Below, piece after piece: positions 8,050-15,590 of a stretch of 64,000 bases of DNA; position 1 is the first letter of the stretch; each line of letters begins with the position of its first letter. Made by a program: the position numbers and the translations under genes. Below the pieces are notes generated by a model. The model was not told where the DNA came from, did no database searches, and saw nothing but the letters and a program-made list of their open reading frames with translations. The stretch is from PALSA-612 sp035652235 (GTDB lineage: Bacteria > Actinomycetota > Thermoleophilia > Gaiellales > Gaiellaceae): contig DASREE010000014.1 of NCBI GenBank assembly GCA_035652235.1, positions 1-64,000 on the forward strand, written 5' to 3'.

Positions 8050-8100
8050 CGGGAAAACCCAGCATCGGTGGAAGAAACCACAGCGCTTGCGGCTTTCCCG
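8050..8100 (-). promoter_or_regulatory. possible structured mRNA leader
   Basis: On the minus strand CGGGAAAGCC and GGTTTTCCCG can pair (9 of 10) around about 30 nt that contain a second hairpin (GTGG-TTTCTT-CCAC) and the segment CGATGCTGGG. This nested structure lies 74-124 nt upstream of the membrane-protein gene, which has its own strong ribosome binding site. It looks like a leader or riboswitch candidate but does not match a class I can identify. Confidence 0.3.
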
Positions 8101-8174
8101 TAGGGATGTGTGCGGGGGTTCTCGGAACCGCGCCGGGGGTCGGCCGGCGCCGGGCCGTGCGGCCGCCGAGCAGG

Positions 8175-8657
8175 TCAGATCGTCTTGAGCTGCTCGAACG
8201 GCTGGCGGCAGGCGTTGCAGTAGCGGATCGACCGGCAGGGCGTCGGCCCGAAGAGGTTGTCGAGACGGGTGTCCGCCGAGCCGCAGTAGGGGCAGGGGAA
8301 GCCGCGCCGGAGCTGCGGGAGCAAGCGGGCGTGCTGCGAGCGCGGGGCGGGCGGGCCGAAGCCGGCGGCGCGCAGCTTCTCCCGACCCTGTGGGGTGATC
8401 CGGTCGGTCGACCAGGAGTCGTCGGCGACGACGCGGATGTCCGGCTCCGCGCCGAGCTCGGCGATCTTCGCCGCCAGCCGGTCGCGCATCAGCTCGAGCG
8501 CCGGGCAGCCGAGGAAGGTCGGCGTGAGCTCGACGGTGACGCGCCCCGCCGCCACCTGCACGGAGCGGACGACGCCCAGGTCGACGAGCGACACGACCGG
8601 GATCTCGGGATCCTCGACCTCGGCGAGCGCCTCCCAGACGCAAGCCTCGCTCACCAT
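8175..8657 (-). CDS. paaD: PaaD, iron-sulfur maturation factor of phenylacetyl-CoA epoxidase
   Basis: 160 aa, close to the usual PaaD length. N-terminal DUF59/MIP18 domain (VWEALAEVEDPEIPVVSLVDLGVV) with the conserved Cys in FLGCPAL, then a C-terminal zinc-ribbon with CPYCGS and YCNACRQPFEQLK, the PaaD signature that separates it from SufT-like proteins. PaaD is needed to assemble the cofactors of the PaaABCE oxygenase. The start overlaps the paaC stop in an ATGGTGA junction; ATG 8657 and GTG 8654 are both possible. Last gene of the paaABCD operon. Confidence 0.92.
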   Translation of the reverse strand: MVSEACVWEALAEVEDPEIPVVSLVDLGVVRSVQVAAGRVTVELTPTFLGCPALELMRDRLAAKIAELGAEPDIRVVADDSWSTDRITPQGREKLRAAGFGPPAPRSQHARLLPQLRRGFPCPYCGSADTRLDNLFGPTPCRSIRYCNACRQPFEQLKTI

Positions 8658-9328
8658 CGCGCGCCCGCCAGCGACCGCCGCACGAGGGTCATCTCCTCCC
8701 ACAGCGCCGGCCAGTCGCCGGCATGCGCGCCGCGGCCGACCGCCGCTCCGTTCGGAAGGTCGACGCCGAGCCGCCCGCGGACGCGCTCCACCCACGCGGG
8801 GCGCAGGTCGTCGTCGAGCACGCCGAGCGCTGACGGCCACAGCGCCCGGGTCGCCTCGATCAGCCGCTGCCGGCCTTCCGGGCTCGCGAGCAGCCGGTCG
8901 ACCCACATCTCGGCGTGCAGCCGGTGGTAGGTCTCCTCGCGGTCGATCTTCGCGGCCAGGCCGGCGACGGCCGCGTCCGGCGAGGAGGCGAGCGCCGCGA
9001 TCCGCGTCTCGTCGGCCGTCTCGTACAGGTACTGGCGCGCGATCGTCTGCCCCCAGTCGGGGACGAGGCGGAGCTGGACGAGCGGGGAGCAGCGGTACTC
9101 GAGCGGGGGGCGGTCGAAGGCGAGCTCGTCGGCGCTCGACCCGAGCGCGGTCGCGGCGAGCTCGTACAGCGCCCGCGCGTGGCCGATCTCGTTCTGCGCG
9201 ATCGACGAGAAGGCGACGTCCTCCTCGAGCGAGGGCGCGATGCCCGTCCACTCCGAGTTGCGCCAGCCGAGCACGAGCTCGTCGTCGGCGAGCGCGAGCA
9301 GGAGCTCAGCGACGGGCGCTTCCGGCAC
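8651..9328 (-). CDS. paaC: PaaC, structural subunit of phenylacetyl-CoA epoxidase
   Basis: 225 aa ferritin-like fold protein of the PaaA/PaaC family. PaaC pairs with PaaA but lacks a working diiron site and is structural. Family segments LVLGWRNSEWTGIAPSLEED, AQNEIGHARALYEL and DREETYHRLHAEMW are clear. The start overlaps the end of paaB by 23 nt, so translation is coupled. Encoded in the order A-B-C-D. Confidence 0.93.
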   Translation of the reverse strand: MPEAPVAELLLALADDELVLGWRNSEWTGIAPSLEEDVAFSSIAQNEIGHARALYELAATALGSSADELAFDRPPLEYRCSPLVQLRLVPDWGQTIARQYLYETADETRIAALASSPDAAVAGLAAKIDREETYHRLHAEMWVDRLLASPEGRQRLIEATRALWPSALGVLDDDLRPAWVERVRGRLGVDLPNGAAVGRGAHAGDWPALWEEMTLVRRSLAGARW

Positions 9329-9590
9329 GCTCCCTCGCCTCGGCGAGCTTCGCCTTGAGCGAGTAGCCGTCGACGCGGTGGTAGGTGCGGCCGAGCTCGT
9401 CCGGGAAGTCGTCCACCGTCCGGATCGCGTCGCGCGGCACCACCCACAGGCGCGCCGACTCGCCGCGGCGCCCGTACTGCTCGTGCGCGTACGCGTCGGC
9501 GAAGGCGCCGTCCGGCGCGGCGAGCGAGCCCGCGTGCTCGAAGGGCTGGCCGCGCCGCTCCTGGCGGAACACCTCCCAGATTCGCGTCAT
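9306..9590 (-). CDS. paaB: PaaB subunit of phenylacetyl-CoA epoxidase
   Basis: 94 aa, matching the usual size. Contains the family pattern WEVFRQERRGQPFEHAGSL, DAYAHEQYGRRGE and LWVVPRDAI. PaaB bridges PaaAC units in the epoxidase complex. The ATG at 9590 overlaps the paaA stop by 4 nt (ATGA). Confidence 0.93.
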   Translation of the reverse strand: MTRIWEVFRQERRGQPFEHAGSLAAPDGAFADAYAHEQYGRRGESARLWVVPRDAIRTVDDFPDELGRTYHRVDGYSLKAKLAEARERAGSARR

Positions 9591-10483
9591 GCGGCCTCGG
9601 CCAGGACGACGCTTCGCACCCACGCCGTCTGCTCGCGCGTCACCCGCCTGAGCTCGAGCCGCTCGACCGTCTTCGGCCCGTGGCCGCTCGCCACCTGCCG
9701 CAGCTCCTCCCAGTCGGGCTCCGTGTACTCCCACACGCCGTCGTCGCGGCGGCGCAGCTTCGGGTCGGGGACGGTCAGGCCGAGCTCGCGGATCTGCGGC
9801 ACGTAGCCGTCGAGGAACTGCTGCCGCGCCTGCTCGTTCCCCTGCGTCTTGATCCGCCAGCGCACGACCGGGTCGTCCTCGGGCGGGATCGGGGTGCCGT
9901 GGAACGCCATCAGCGGCCCCCACCAGCGGTCGAGCGCCTCCTGCACGAGCTCGCGCTGCTCGTCGCTTCCGAGCATCATCGTCAGGACGACGTCGCGCCC
10001 GTGGAGGATGTGGAACGACTCCTCCCAGCAGATCTTCTTCATGATCCGCGCGTACGGGGCGTACGAGCACTTGAGCAACGCTTTCTGCGAGACGATCGCC
10101 GCCGCGTCGACGAGCCACGCGATCACCCCCACGTCGCCCCAGGTGCGAGTCGGGTAGTGGAAGACGTTGTGGAACTTGCTCCTGCCCGCGACGAGGTCGG
10201 CGAGGCACTGCTCGCGTGGCTTGCCGAGGTCCTCGACGACGCGGTAGATGAGCTGCGCGTGCCCGACCTCGTCCTGCACCTTGGCGGTCAGCGCGAGCTT
10301 GCGCTGCAGCGTCGGCGCGCGCAGGATCCACTCGCGCTCGGGCAGCACGCCCATCAGCTCGGAGTTCGCGTGCATCTCGACGAACTTGACCAGCCGCTGC
10401 CGGTACTCGTCCGGCATCCAGTCGCCGGCCTCGACCTGGCCGCCCGACTGCACGTACTCGAGGAAGGCCCGCTCTCGCGACAC
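9587..10483 (-). CDS. paaA: PaaA, catalytic diiron subunit of phenylacetyl-CoA epoxidase
   Basis: 298 aa. Forms the ring 1,2-epoxide of phenylacetyl-CoA with O2. Diiron ligand motifs are intact: SELMG (Glu42), QDEVGH (Glu72, His75) and CWEESFH (Glu154, His158), numbered from GTG 10483. That GTG is preferred over the upstream TTG at 10495 because TTGGGAG then sits as a ribosome binding site 5 nt before it. A perfect 14-bp palindrome covers the region just upstream. The reductase gene paaE, ligase paaK and ring hydrolase paaZ are not in this window. Confidence 0.94.
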   Translation of the reverse strand: MSRERAFLEYVQSGGQVEAGDWMPDEYRQRLVKFVEMHANSELMGVLPEREWILRAPTLQRKLALTAKVQDEVGHAQLIYRVVEDLGKPREQCLADLVAGRSKFHNVFHYPTRTWGDVGVIAWLVDAAAIVSQKALLKCSYAPYARIMKKICWEESFHILHGRDVVLTMMLGSDEQRELVQEALDRWWGPLMAFHGTPIPPEDDPVVRWRIKTQGNEQARQQFLDGYVPQIRELGLTVPDPKLRRRDDGVWEYTEPDWEELRQVASGHGPKTVERLELRRVTREQTAWVRSVVLAEAA

Positions 10484-10496
10484 TCGCGCTCCCAAC

Positions 10497-10510
10497 CGAA
10501 CGATCGTTCG
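10497..10510. promoter_or_regulatory. perfect palindrome, likely TetR operator
   Basis: CGAACGATCGTTCG is a perfect 14-bp palindrome immediately upstream of the paaA ribosome binding site and 38 nt before the divergent unit carrying a TetR gene. The place and symmetry fit an operator through which that TetR represses paaABCD, as PaaR-type TetR proteins do elsewhere. Confidence 0.6.
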
Positions 10511-10535
10511 CCGATTGTACCCGGGGAGGTGCTCC

Positions 10536-10541
10536 TACACT
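10536..10541 (+). promoter_or_regulatory. -10-like box for the small ORF/TetR unit
   Basis: TACACT ending 6 nt before the GTG at 10548; a weak -35-like TTGTAC lies 15 nt upstream. Suggests a leaderless transcript starting at the small ORF. Confidence 0.4.
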
Positions 10542-10547
10542 CACAGG

Positions 10548-10793
10548 GTGCCGGTCGTCGACGCGAGCTGCGGCTTCTCCACCTCCGAGCAGACGCGCTT
10601 GTACGGCGGCTGTGCGACGCCGCCACCCGCCGCGCCGGCACGCGTGGAGACCGCGCGGCTCGCACGGGCACGGCAGGTGCTCGGCGAGACGCGGGCCCTG
10701 GCCGAGGCAGCCGGCGGCCCCCGGGCGGAGGCGTGGGCGCGGGTCGAGGCGGACGTTCGCGACGCCGCTCGGGTGAAGGAGCAGCCCCGCTGA
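10548..10793 (+). CDS. 81-aa protein of unknown function coupled to TetR
   Basis: GTG start 6 nt after a TACACT box; the stop overlaps the ATG of the TetR gene (TGATG). The product has two cysteines near the N-terminus (ASCGF, GGCAT), a proline/alanine linker and a C-terminal helical, charged half. No family recognised. Its promoter position and coupling to the regulator argue that it is real. Confidence 0.5.
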   Translation: MPVVDASCGFSTSEQTRLYGGCATPPPAAPARVETARLARARQVLGETRALAEAAGGPRAEAWARVEADVRDAARVKEQPR

Positions 10794-11392
10794 TGTCGAC
10801 GCGGCGCAGCGAACTCGCCCGTCAGGCCGCCCGGCTCTTCGCCGAGAAGGGCTACCACGGCACGTCCGTCGGCGACCTGGCCGCCGCGATGGGCGTGCAC
10901 AAGGGCTCGCTGTACTCGCACATGGAGTCGAAGCAGGAGCTCCTCTTCTCGACGCTCGCGAGCGGCGCCGAGGTCTTCCACGGCGCCCTCGACGCGATCC
11001 CCGACGAGCTGGCGGCAGTCGAGAAGATCCGGCTCGCCCTGCGCGCCCACCTGCGCATCGTGGCTGAGCAGCTGGACGTGGCCACCGTCTGGACGCAGGA
11101 GTGGCGCTACCTCGAGGGCGAGCGGCTCGGGGAGTTCGTCGCGGCGCGCCGCCGCTACGAGGAGCGCATCCGGGCGCTCTTCCAGGAGGGGGTCGACCTG
11201 TCCGAGCTGCGCGCCGACCTCGACGTGTCCGCTGCCGCCCTCCTCTTCCTGTCCGCGGCCAACTGGGCCTACACCTGGCTCGCGCCGGGCAGGGACACGG
11301 ACGCGGTCGCCGATCGCTTTTTCTTCCTCCTCGTCGAGGGCATGCGCGGCTACTCGACCCCGCTGTCGCCACGTGGCGGACGAGAGCGCTGA
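10793..11392 (+). CDS. TetR-family regulator, probable paa repressor
   Basis: 199 aa. The N-terminal helix-turn-helix is clear (ARLFAEKGYHGTSVGDLAAAMGVHKGSLYSHMESKQELL cut as residues 11-50), followed by an all-helical ligand domain. TetR proteins of the PaaR type respond to phenylacetyl-CoA. Divergent placement to paaABCD with a perfect palindrome between them supports that role; the ligand is inferred. ATG overlaps the upstream small ORF stop by 1 nt, and its own end overlaps the next gene by 20 nt. Confidence 0.85.
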   Translation: MSTRRSELARQAARLFAEKGYHGTSVGDLAAAMGVHKGSLYSHMESKQELLFSTLASGAEVFHGALDAIPDELAAVEKIRLALRAHLRIVAEQLDVATVWTQEWRYLEGERLGEFVAARRRYEERIRALFQEGVDLSELRADLDVSAAALLFLSAANWAYTWLAPGRDTDAVADRFFFLLVEGMRGYSTPLSPRGGRER

Positions 11393-12452
11393 GGTCGTCG
11401 TCGTCGGCGGCGGCGCCATGGGAACCTCGGTGGCGTGGCACCTGCGGGAGCTCGGCGTCGAGGACGTCGTCCTGCTCGAGCGCGACTCGCTCGCCTCCGG
11501 CTCGACCTCCAAGTCCGCCGGGGGCATCCGCACGCAGTTCGCCGACGAGCTGAACGTCCGCATCGCGCTGCGCTCGCTGGACGAGCTCGAACGGATGGAG
11601 GGGATCGGCTTCCGCCAGCACGGATACCTGTTCCTGCTCTCGGAGGAGGACGACGTGCGCCGCTTCCAGGCCGCGCTCGCCCTCCAGCACTCGCTCGGCG
11701 TCCCCTCGCGCGAGCTGTCCGTGACCGAGGCTCTCGAGCTCGTGCCGCAGCTCGAGCCGGAGGGGCTGCTGGCGGCGACCTTCTGCGACCTCGACGGGTA
11801 CGCGACACCGGAGGCGGTCGTCGGCTGGTACGCACGCGGCGTGGACGTGCGTCAGGGGTGCGCGGCCACGCGCGTCGTCGCCCGCCGCGGGCGCGTCGTC
11901 GCGGTCGAGACGACGCGCGGCCGGATCGCCACCGGGACGGTCGTCTGCTGCTGCGGCGCGTGGTCGCGGGAGCTCGCCGCGACGGCCGGCGTCGACCTGC
12001 CCGTCGAGGGCGAGCGCCGGTGGATGTTCTTCACGCCTCAGGACGGCGGGCTTCCGGAGCGCCTGCCGCTGACGATCGACTTCTCGACCGGGTTCTACTT
12101 CCACCGGGAGGGGCGAGGGCTCGTGTTCGGGGGCCGAGAGCAGACGCTCGAGGAGCTGGCGGGCCCGGCCGCCCGCCGGCTGCCGGTGCTGCTCGACCTG
12201 CCGGTGCGGTCGTCCTGGTGGGGTTACTACGAGTTGAGCCCCGACCGCAACGCGATCGTCGGCGAGGCGGCGGAGCCGGCGCGCTTCCTGTACGCGACCG
12301 GCTTCTCCGGCCATGGTTTCCAGCAGGCGCCCGCCGTCGGTGAGCACGTTGCCGAGCTCGTCGCGGGCAGGACGCCGACGCTCGACCTGTCGGCCTTCGC
12401 CCTCGACCGCTTCGGCCGCGGCGAGCGCCGCCCGGAGGCGTTCGTCGTCTGA
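11373..12452 (+). CDS. FAD-dependent oxidoreductase, DAO / sarcosine oxidase-like
   Basis: 359 aa with an N-terminal Rossmann motif VVVVGGGAMGTSVAWHL and the DAO-family segments SGSTSKSAGG, GGREQ and a C-terminal FLYATGFSGHGFQQAP that closes the FAD site. These enzymes oxidise secondary amines or amino acids such as sarcosine, proline or glycine; the substrate cannot be read here. GTG start lies inside the end of the TetR gene. A link to phenylacetate breakdown is not evident. Confidence 0.82.
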   Translation: MADESAEVVVVGGGAMGTSVAWHLRELGVEDVVLLERDSLASGSTSKSAGGIRTQFADELNVRIALRSLDELERMEGIGFRQHGYLFLLSEEDDVRRFQAALALQHSLGVPSRELSVTEALELVPQLEPEGLLAATFCDLDGYATPEAVVGWYARGVDVRQGCAATRVVARRGRVVAVETTRGRIATGTVVCCCGAWSRELAATAGVDLPVEGERRWMFFTPQDGGLPERLPLTIDFSTGFYFHREGRGLVFGGREQTLEELAGPAARRLPVLLDLPVRSSWWGYYELSPDRNAIVGEAAEPARFLYATGFSGHGFQQAPAVGEHVAELVAGRTPTLDLSAFALDRFGRGERRPEAFVV

Positions 12453-12542
12453 GGGCCTCGCATCCCGTTCGCACGGTCGGCCCCCGACGGTGTCCGACGC
12501 CGTTGTCGGAGCCGTCGTCAGCGGAGCGCGCAAGACTGTCGC

Positions 12543-13463
12543 GTGCGCGCGACCCTGATCGTCAATCCGTACGCGAGCGCGGTCGGCGAGGAGCGCGTGC
12601 GGGCGGTGGAGCGCGAGCTCGCCGCCGCCTACGAGCTCCGCACCGTGCTCACCGAGGGGCGCGGGCACGCGGTCGAGCTCGCGCGCGCCGCCGAAGGCGA
12701 GGCCGTGTTCGCCTTCGGTGGCGACGGCGTCTTCAACGAGGTGCTGAACGGCGTCGACGGAACGCGACCGCTCGGCTTCGTCCCCGGCGGCGGCACGAAC
12801 GTGCTGCCGCGGGCGCTCGGGCTCCCCGAGGACCCGGTGGCCGCGGCCCGGTTGCTCGTCGCCGCGCGCGTGCGGCGGATCTCGCTCGGCCGCGTCAACG
12901 GCCGGCGCTTCGCCTTCGGTGCCGGCATCGGGCTCGACTCGGCGGCGGTGCGGCACGTGGACGCGCGCGGTCGGCGGGCAGACGGCAAGCGGCCCGGGGA
13001 CGTCGCCTTCGCGCTCGCCGTCGTCTCGGTCGTTCGGGCGAGCGGCTGGCGGCTGCGCGACCGCCTCGTCCTCGAGCCGGCCGGCGGCGAGGACGCAGGC
13101 GAGACGGCTCGCGACAGACGGGACACCGCCGCCCTTGTCGTCGTCTCGAACAACGCGATCTTCACGTACGCGGGCCCGGTGCCGTTCCGCTTCTCGCCGG
13201 CGGCCCGGTTCGAGCTCGGCCTCGACTACGTCGCCCTCTCGCGCCCGCACGCCGCGCGCATCGCCGCCGGCCTCGCGCGCGCCGCGCTCGGGCTCGGCAT
13301 CGCCGGCCTCGCGGGAGCGATCGCGGGCCACGACGTCGACCGGCTTGTCGTCCGCTGCTGCGAGCCCTACCCGCTGCAGGCCGACGGGGAGGATCTCGGC
13401 GACGTCGCGGAGGCCGTCTTCGAGGCCGAGCGGGACGCGGTCGGCGTGCTCGTGCCGAGCTGA
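12543..13463 (+). CDS. diacylglycerol/lipid kinase family protein
   Basis: 306 aa DAGK-catalytic/YegS-like protein. The family signature is complete: IVNPYAS at the N-terminus, FGGDGVFNEVLNG (GGDGT-type nucleotide loop, residues 59-71) and GGTNVLPRALG. The second beta-sandwich domain ends with PLQADGEDLGDV. Predicted to phosphorylate a lipid such as diacylglycerol at the membrane; some actinobacterial members act on glycolipid precursors. GTG start directly follows the FAD enzyme by 90 nt. Confidence 0.86.
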   Translation: MRATLIVNPYASAVGEERVRAVERELAAAYELRTVLTEGRGHAVELARAAEGEAVFAFGGDGVFNEVLNGVDGTRPLGFVPGGGTNVLPRALGLPEDPVAAARLLVAARVRRISLGRVNGRRFAFGAGIGLDSAAVRHVDARGRRADGKRPGDVAFALAVVSVVRASGWRLRDRLVLEPAGGEDAGETARDRRDTAALVVVSNNAIFTYAGPVPFRFSPAARFELGLDYVALSRPHAARIAAGLARAALGLGIAGLAGAIAGHDVDRLVVRCCEPYPLQADGEDLGDVAEAVFEAERDAVGVLVPS

Positions 13464-13505
13464 GCGCTCCCGGCCGGCGGGACGCCCACGCCCAGCCGGC
13501 TGCAC

Positions 13506-13511
13506 TAAGCT
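13506..13511 (+). promoter_or_regulatory. -10-like box for the dehydrogenase operon
   Basis: TAAGCT ending 8 nt before the ATG at 13520, placing the probable promoter of the three-gene operon directly at the E1 alpha start. Confidence 0.4.
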
Positions 13512-13519
13512 CGGCCGCG

Positions 13520-14587
13520 ATGGCGCGAGTGATTCCCGTGGAGCAGGGGCTCAGGCGCGTGATCGGCGACGGCACGACGCTCGAGGACGGCGAGGTCGAC
13601 GGCCTCGACGGCGCCGACCTGGTCGAGCTCTACCGCCAGCTCGTCCTCCTGCGCACCTACGACGAGCGCTCGCTCGTCTACCACCGGCAGGGCCGGATCG
13701 GCACCTACGCCATCTTCTGGAACCACGAAGCGATGCAGGCGGGGGCCGTGCAGGCGCTGACGGACGACGACTGGATCTTCCCCAGCTACCGCGAGTCGGC
13801 GATCGGGCTGCTCCGCGGCATGCCCGCGCAGACCGTGCTCTCCTGGTGGCGGGGTCACCCGGCAGGATGGTGGAACCCCTCCGACTACAACATCGCCTCC
13901 ATCTGCGTCCCGATCGGCACGCACGTCCCGCACGCCGCCGGCCTTGCGTGGGGGATGAAGCTGCGCGGCGAGACGGCGTGCGCGATCGCGTTCTTCGGCG
14001 ACGGGGCCACGTCGGAGGGCTCGTTCCACGAGGGCGCGAACTTCGCCGCGGTCATGAAGGCGCCGCTCGTCCTCTTCTGCAACAACAACCAGTGGGCGAT
14101 CTCGACGCCGCTGGCCGCGCAGACCGCCGCCGACACGCTGGCCGACAAGGCGGTCGGCTACGGCATGCCGGCGGCGCGGGTGGACGGGGCGGACGTGCTC
14201 GCGGTCTACGAGGCGACGCGCGAGGCGGTGGCGAGGGCGCGGGCCGGTGACGGGCCGACGTTCGTCGAGGCGGTGACGTACCGCGCGGCGCCGCACGCGA
14301 CCGCGGACGACCCGCGCCTGTACATCGACCCGGACCGTGTCGAGCAGGCGCGCCAGGGGGAGTGCGTCGGGCGCTTCGAGGGCTACCTGCGGCGGCGCGG
14401 GCTGGTCGACGACGAGTTGTGCGAGGCCGTGCGCGCCGAGGCGGCGGACGCGATGCGCGAGGCGATCGCCCGCGCGGAGGCCGAGCCGGACCCCGACCCG
14501 GCGCTGCTCTTCCAGCACGCCTACGCCCGCCCGCCCGCGTCGTTCCAGCACCAGCTCGCCGAGCTGCGGAGGGTCCTGGCCGGGTGA
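13520..14587 (+). CDS. pdhA: 2-oxoacid dehydrogenase E1 alpha subunit
   Basis: 355 aa. Thiamine-diphosphate-binding motif GDGATSEGSFHEGANFAAV...NNN is intact. Other family landmarks are RTYDERSLVYHRQGRIG and FPSYRESAIG. With the beta subunit and E2 it decarboxylates pyruvate or branched-chain 2-oxoacids and passes the acyl group to the E2 lipoyl arm. Sequence alone does not separate PDH from BCKDH, and the absence of E3 leaves this open. First gene of the operon. Confidence 0.88.
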   Translation: MARVIPVEQGLRRVIGDGTTLEDGEVDGLDGADLVELYRQLVLLRTYDERSLVYHRQGRIGTYAIFWNHEAMQAGAVQALTDDDWIFPSYRESAIGLLRGMPAQTVLSWWRGHPAGWWNPSDYNIASICVPIGTHVPHAAGLAWGMKLRGETACAIAFFGDGATSEGSFHEGANFAAVMKAPLVLFCNNNQWAISTPLAAQTAADTLADKAVGYGMPAARVDGADVLAVYEATREAVARARAGDGPTFVEAVTYRAAPHATADDPRLYIDPDRVEQARQGECVGRFEGYLRRRGLVDDELCEAVRAEAADAMREAIARAEAEPDPDPALLFQHAYARPPASFQHQLAELRRVLAG

Positions 14588-14615
14588 GGCTCGGCGGGGA
14601 GGCCGGAGGGCGGGC

Positions 14616-15590
14616 ATGGCCGAGCTGACGCTCGTCGAGGCGATCAACGACTGCCTCCACCATGAGCTCGCGCGCGACCCGAACGTGATCGTGCTGGGCG
14701 AGGACGTCGGCCGGGCCGGCGGCGTCTTCCGCGCCACGGCGGGGCTGCGGGAGACGTTCGGTGCCGACCGCTGCGTCGACACGCCGCTCGCCGAGGCGGG
14801 GATCCTCGGCGCGGCCGTCGGCCTGTGCATGGCCGGCTGGCGGCCGGTGTGCGAAATGCAGTACGACGCGTTCAGCTACCCCTGCCTCGACCAGCTGATC
14901 AACCACGTCGGCCGCTATCGCTGGCGCACGCGCGGCGGCATGGAGTTCCCGATCACGGTGCGCATGCCCTACGGCGGGGGCGTGCGCGCGCCCGAGCTCC
15001 ACGACGACTCGCCGGAGGCGTACTACGTGCACACGCCCGGTGTGAAGGTGGCGATCCCGTCCACCCCTGCGGACGCGAAGGGCCTGCTCGCCGCCGCCAT
15101 CCGCGACCCCGACCCCGTCGTCGTCTTCGAGCCGAAGCTCCACTACCGGACGATGCGCGGCGAGGTGCCCGAGGGCGAGCACGTCGTCCCGCTCGGGCGC
15201 GCCCGGGTCGTGCGCGAAGGGGCGGACGTGACGGTCGTCGCCTACGGGGCGATGGTGCCGCTGGCCGAGCGCGCGGCGGCAGCCCTCGCGTCGGAGGCGT
15301 CCGTCGAGGTGCTCGACCTGCGCACGCTGAAGCCGCTCGACGAGGAGGCCCTGCTCGCCTCGGCGGCGAAGACGGGGCGCGTGGTCGTCGTGCAGGAGGC
15401 GCCGCGCACGTGCGGCTACGCGGCGGAGGTGGCGGCCGTGCTGGCGGAGAGCGCGATCCTCGACCTGCGCGGACCCGTCCTGCGCGTGACCGGCTTCGAC
15501 GTGCCCTATCCGTACTGGCAGCTCGAGGACGCCTACCTACCCTCCGAGGCACGCGTCGCCGACGCCGTGCACCGGCTGCTCGCCTTCTGA
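14616..15590 (+). CDS. pdhB: 2-oxoacid dehydrogenase E1 beta subunit
   Basis: 324 aa transketolase-like subunit. Family segments EDVGRAGGVFRAT, DTPLAEAGILGAAVG, MPYGGGVRAPELHDDSPEAYY (cut as residues 109-130) and EAPRTCGYAAEVAA are present. A GGAGG ribosome binding site precedes the ATG by 7-8 nt. Forms the alpha2beta2 E1 with the upstream gene. Its stop overlaps the E2 start (TGATG). Confidence 0.88.
   Translation: MAELTLVEAINDCLHHELARDPNVIVLGEDVGRAGGVFRATAGLRETFGADRCVDTPLAEAGILGAAVGLCMAGWRPVCEMQYDAFSYPCLDQLINHVGRYRWRTRGGMEFPITVRMPYGGGVRAPELHDDSPEAYYVHTPGVKVAIPSTPADAKGLLAAAIRDPDPVVVFEPKLHYRTMRGEVPEGEHVVPLGRARVVREGADVTVVAYGAMVPLAERAAAALASEASVEVLDLRTLKPLDEEALLASAAKTGRVVVVQEAPRTCGYAAEVAAVLAESAILDLRGPVLRVTGFDVPYPYWQLEDAYLPSEARVADAVHRLLAF

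Noticed and set aside
8050..8100. c-di-GMP-I (GEMM) or cobalamin riboswitch
   Set aside because: Some short segments resemble these classes, but the conserved cores do not line up; kept only as an unassigned leader.
9306..13505. A 1399-codon open frame on the minus strand across paaB-paaA, TetR, FAD enzyme and kinase genes
   Set aside because: Shadow of GC-rich genes on both strands; low-complexity Arg/Gly/Ala/Pro translation without domains, except that its last 94 codons are paaB.
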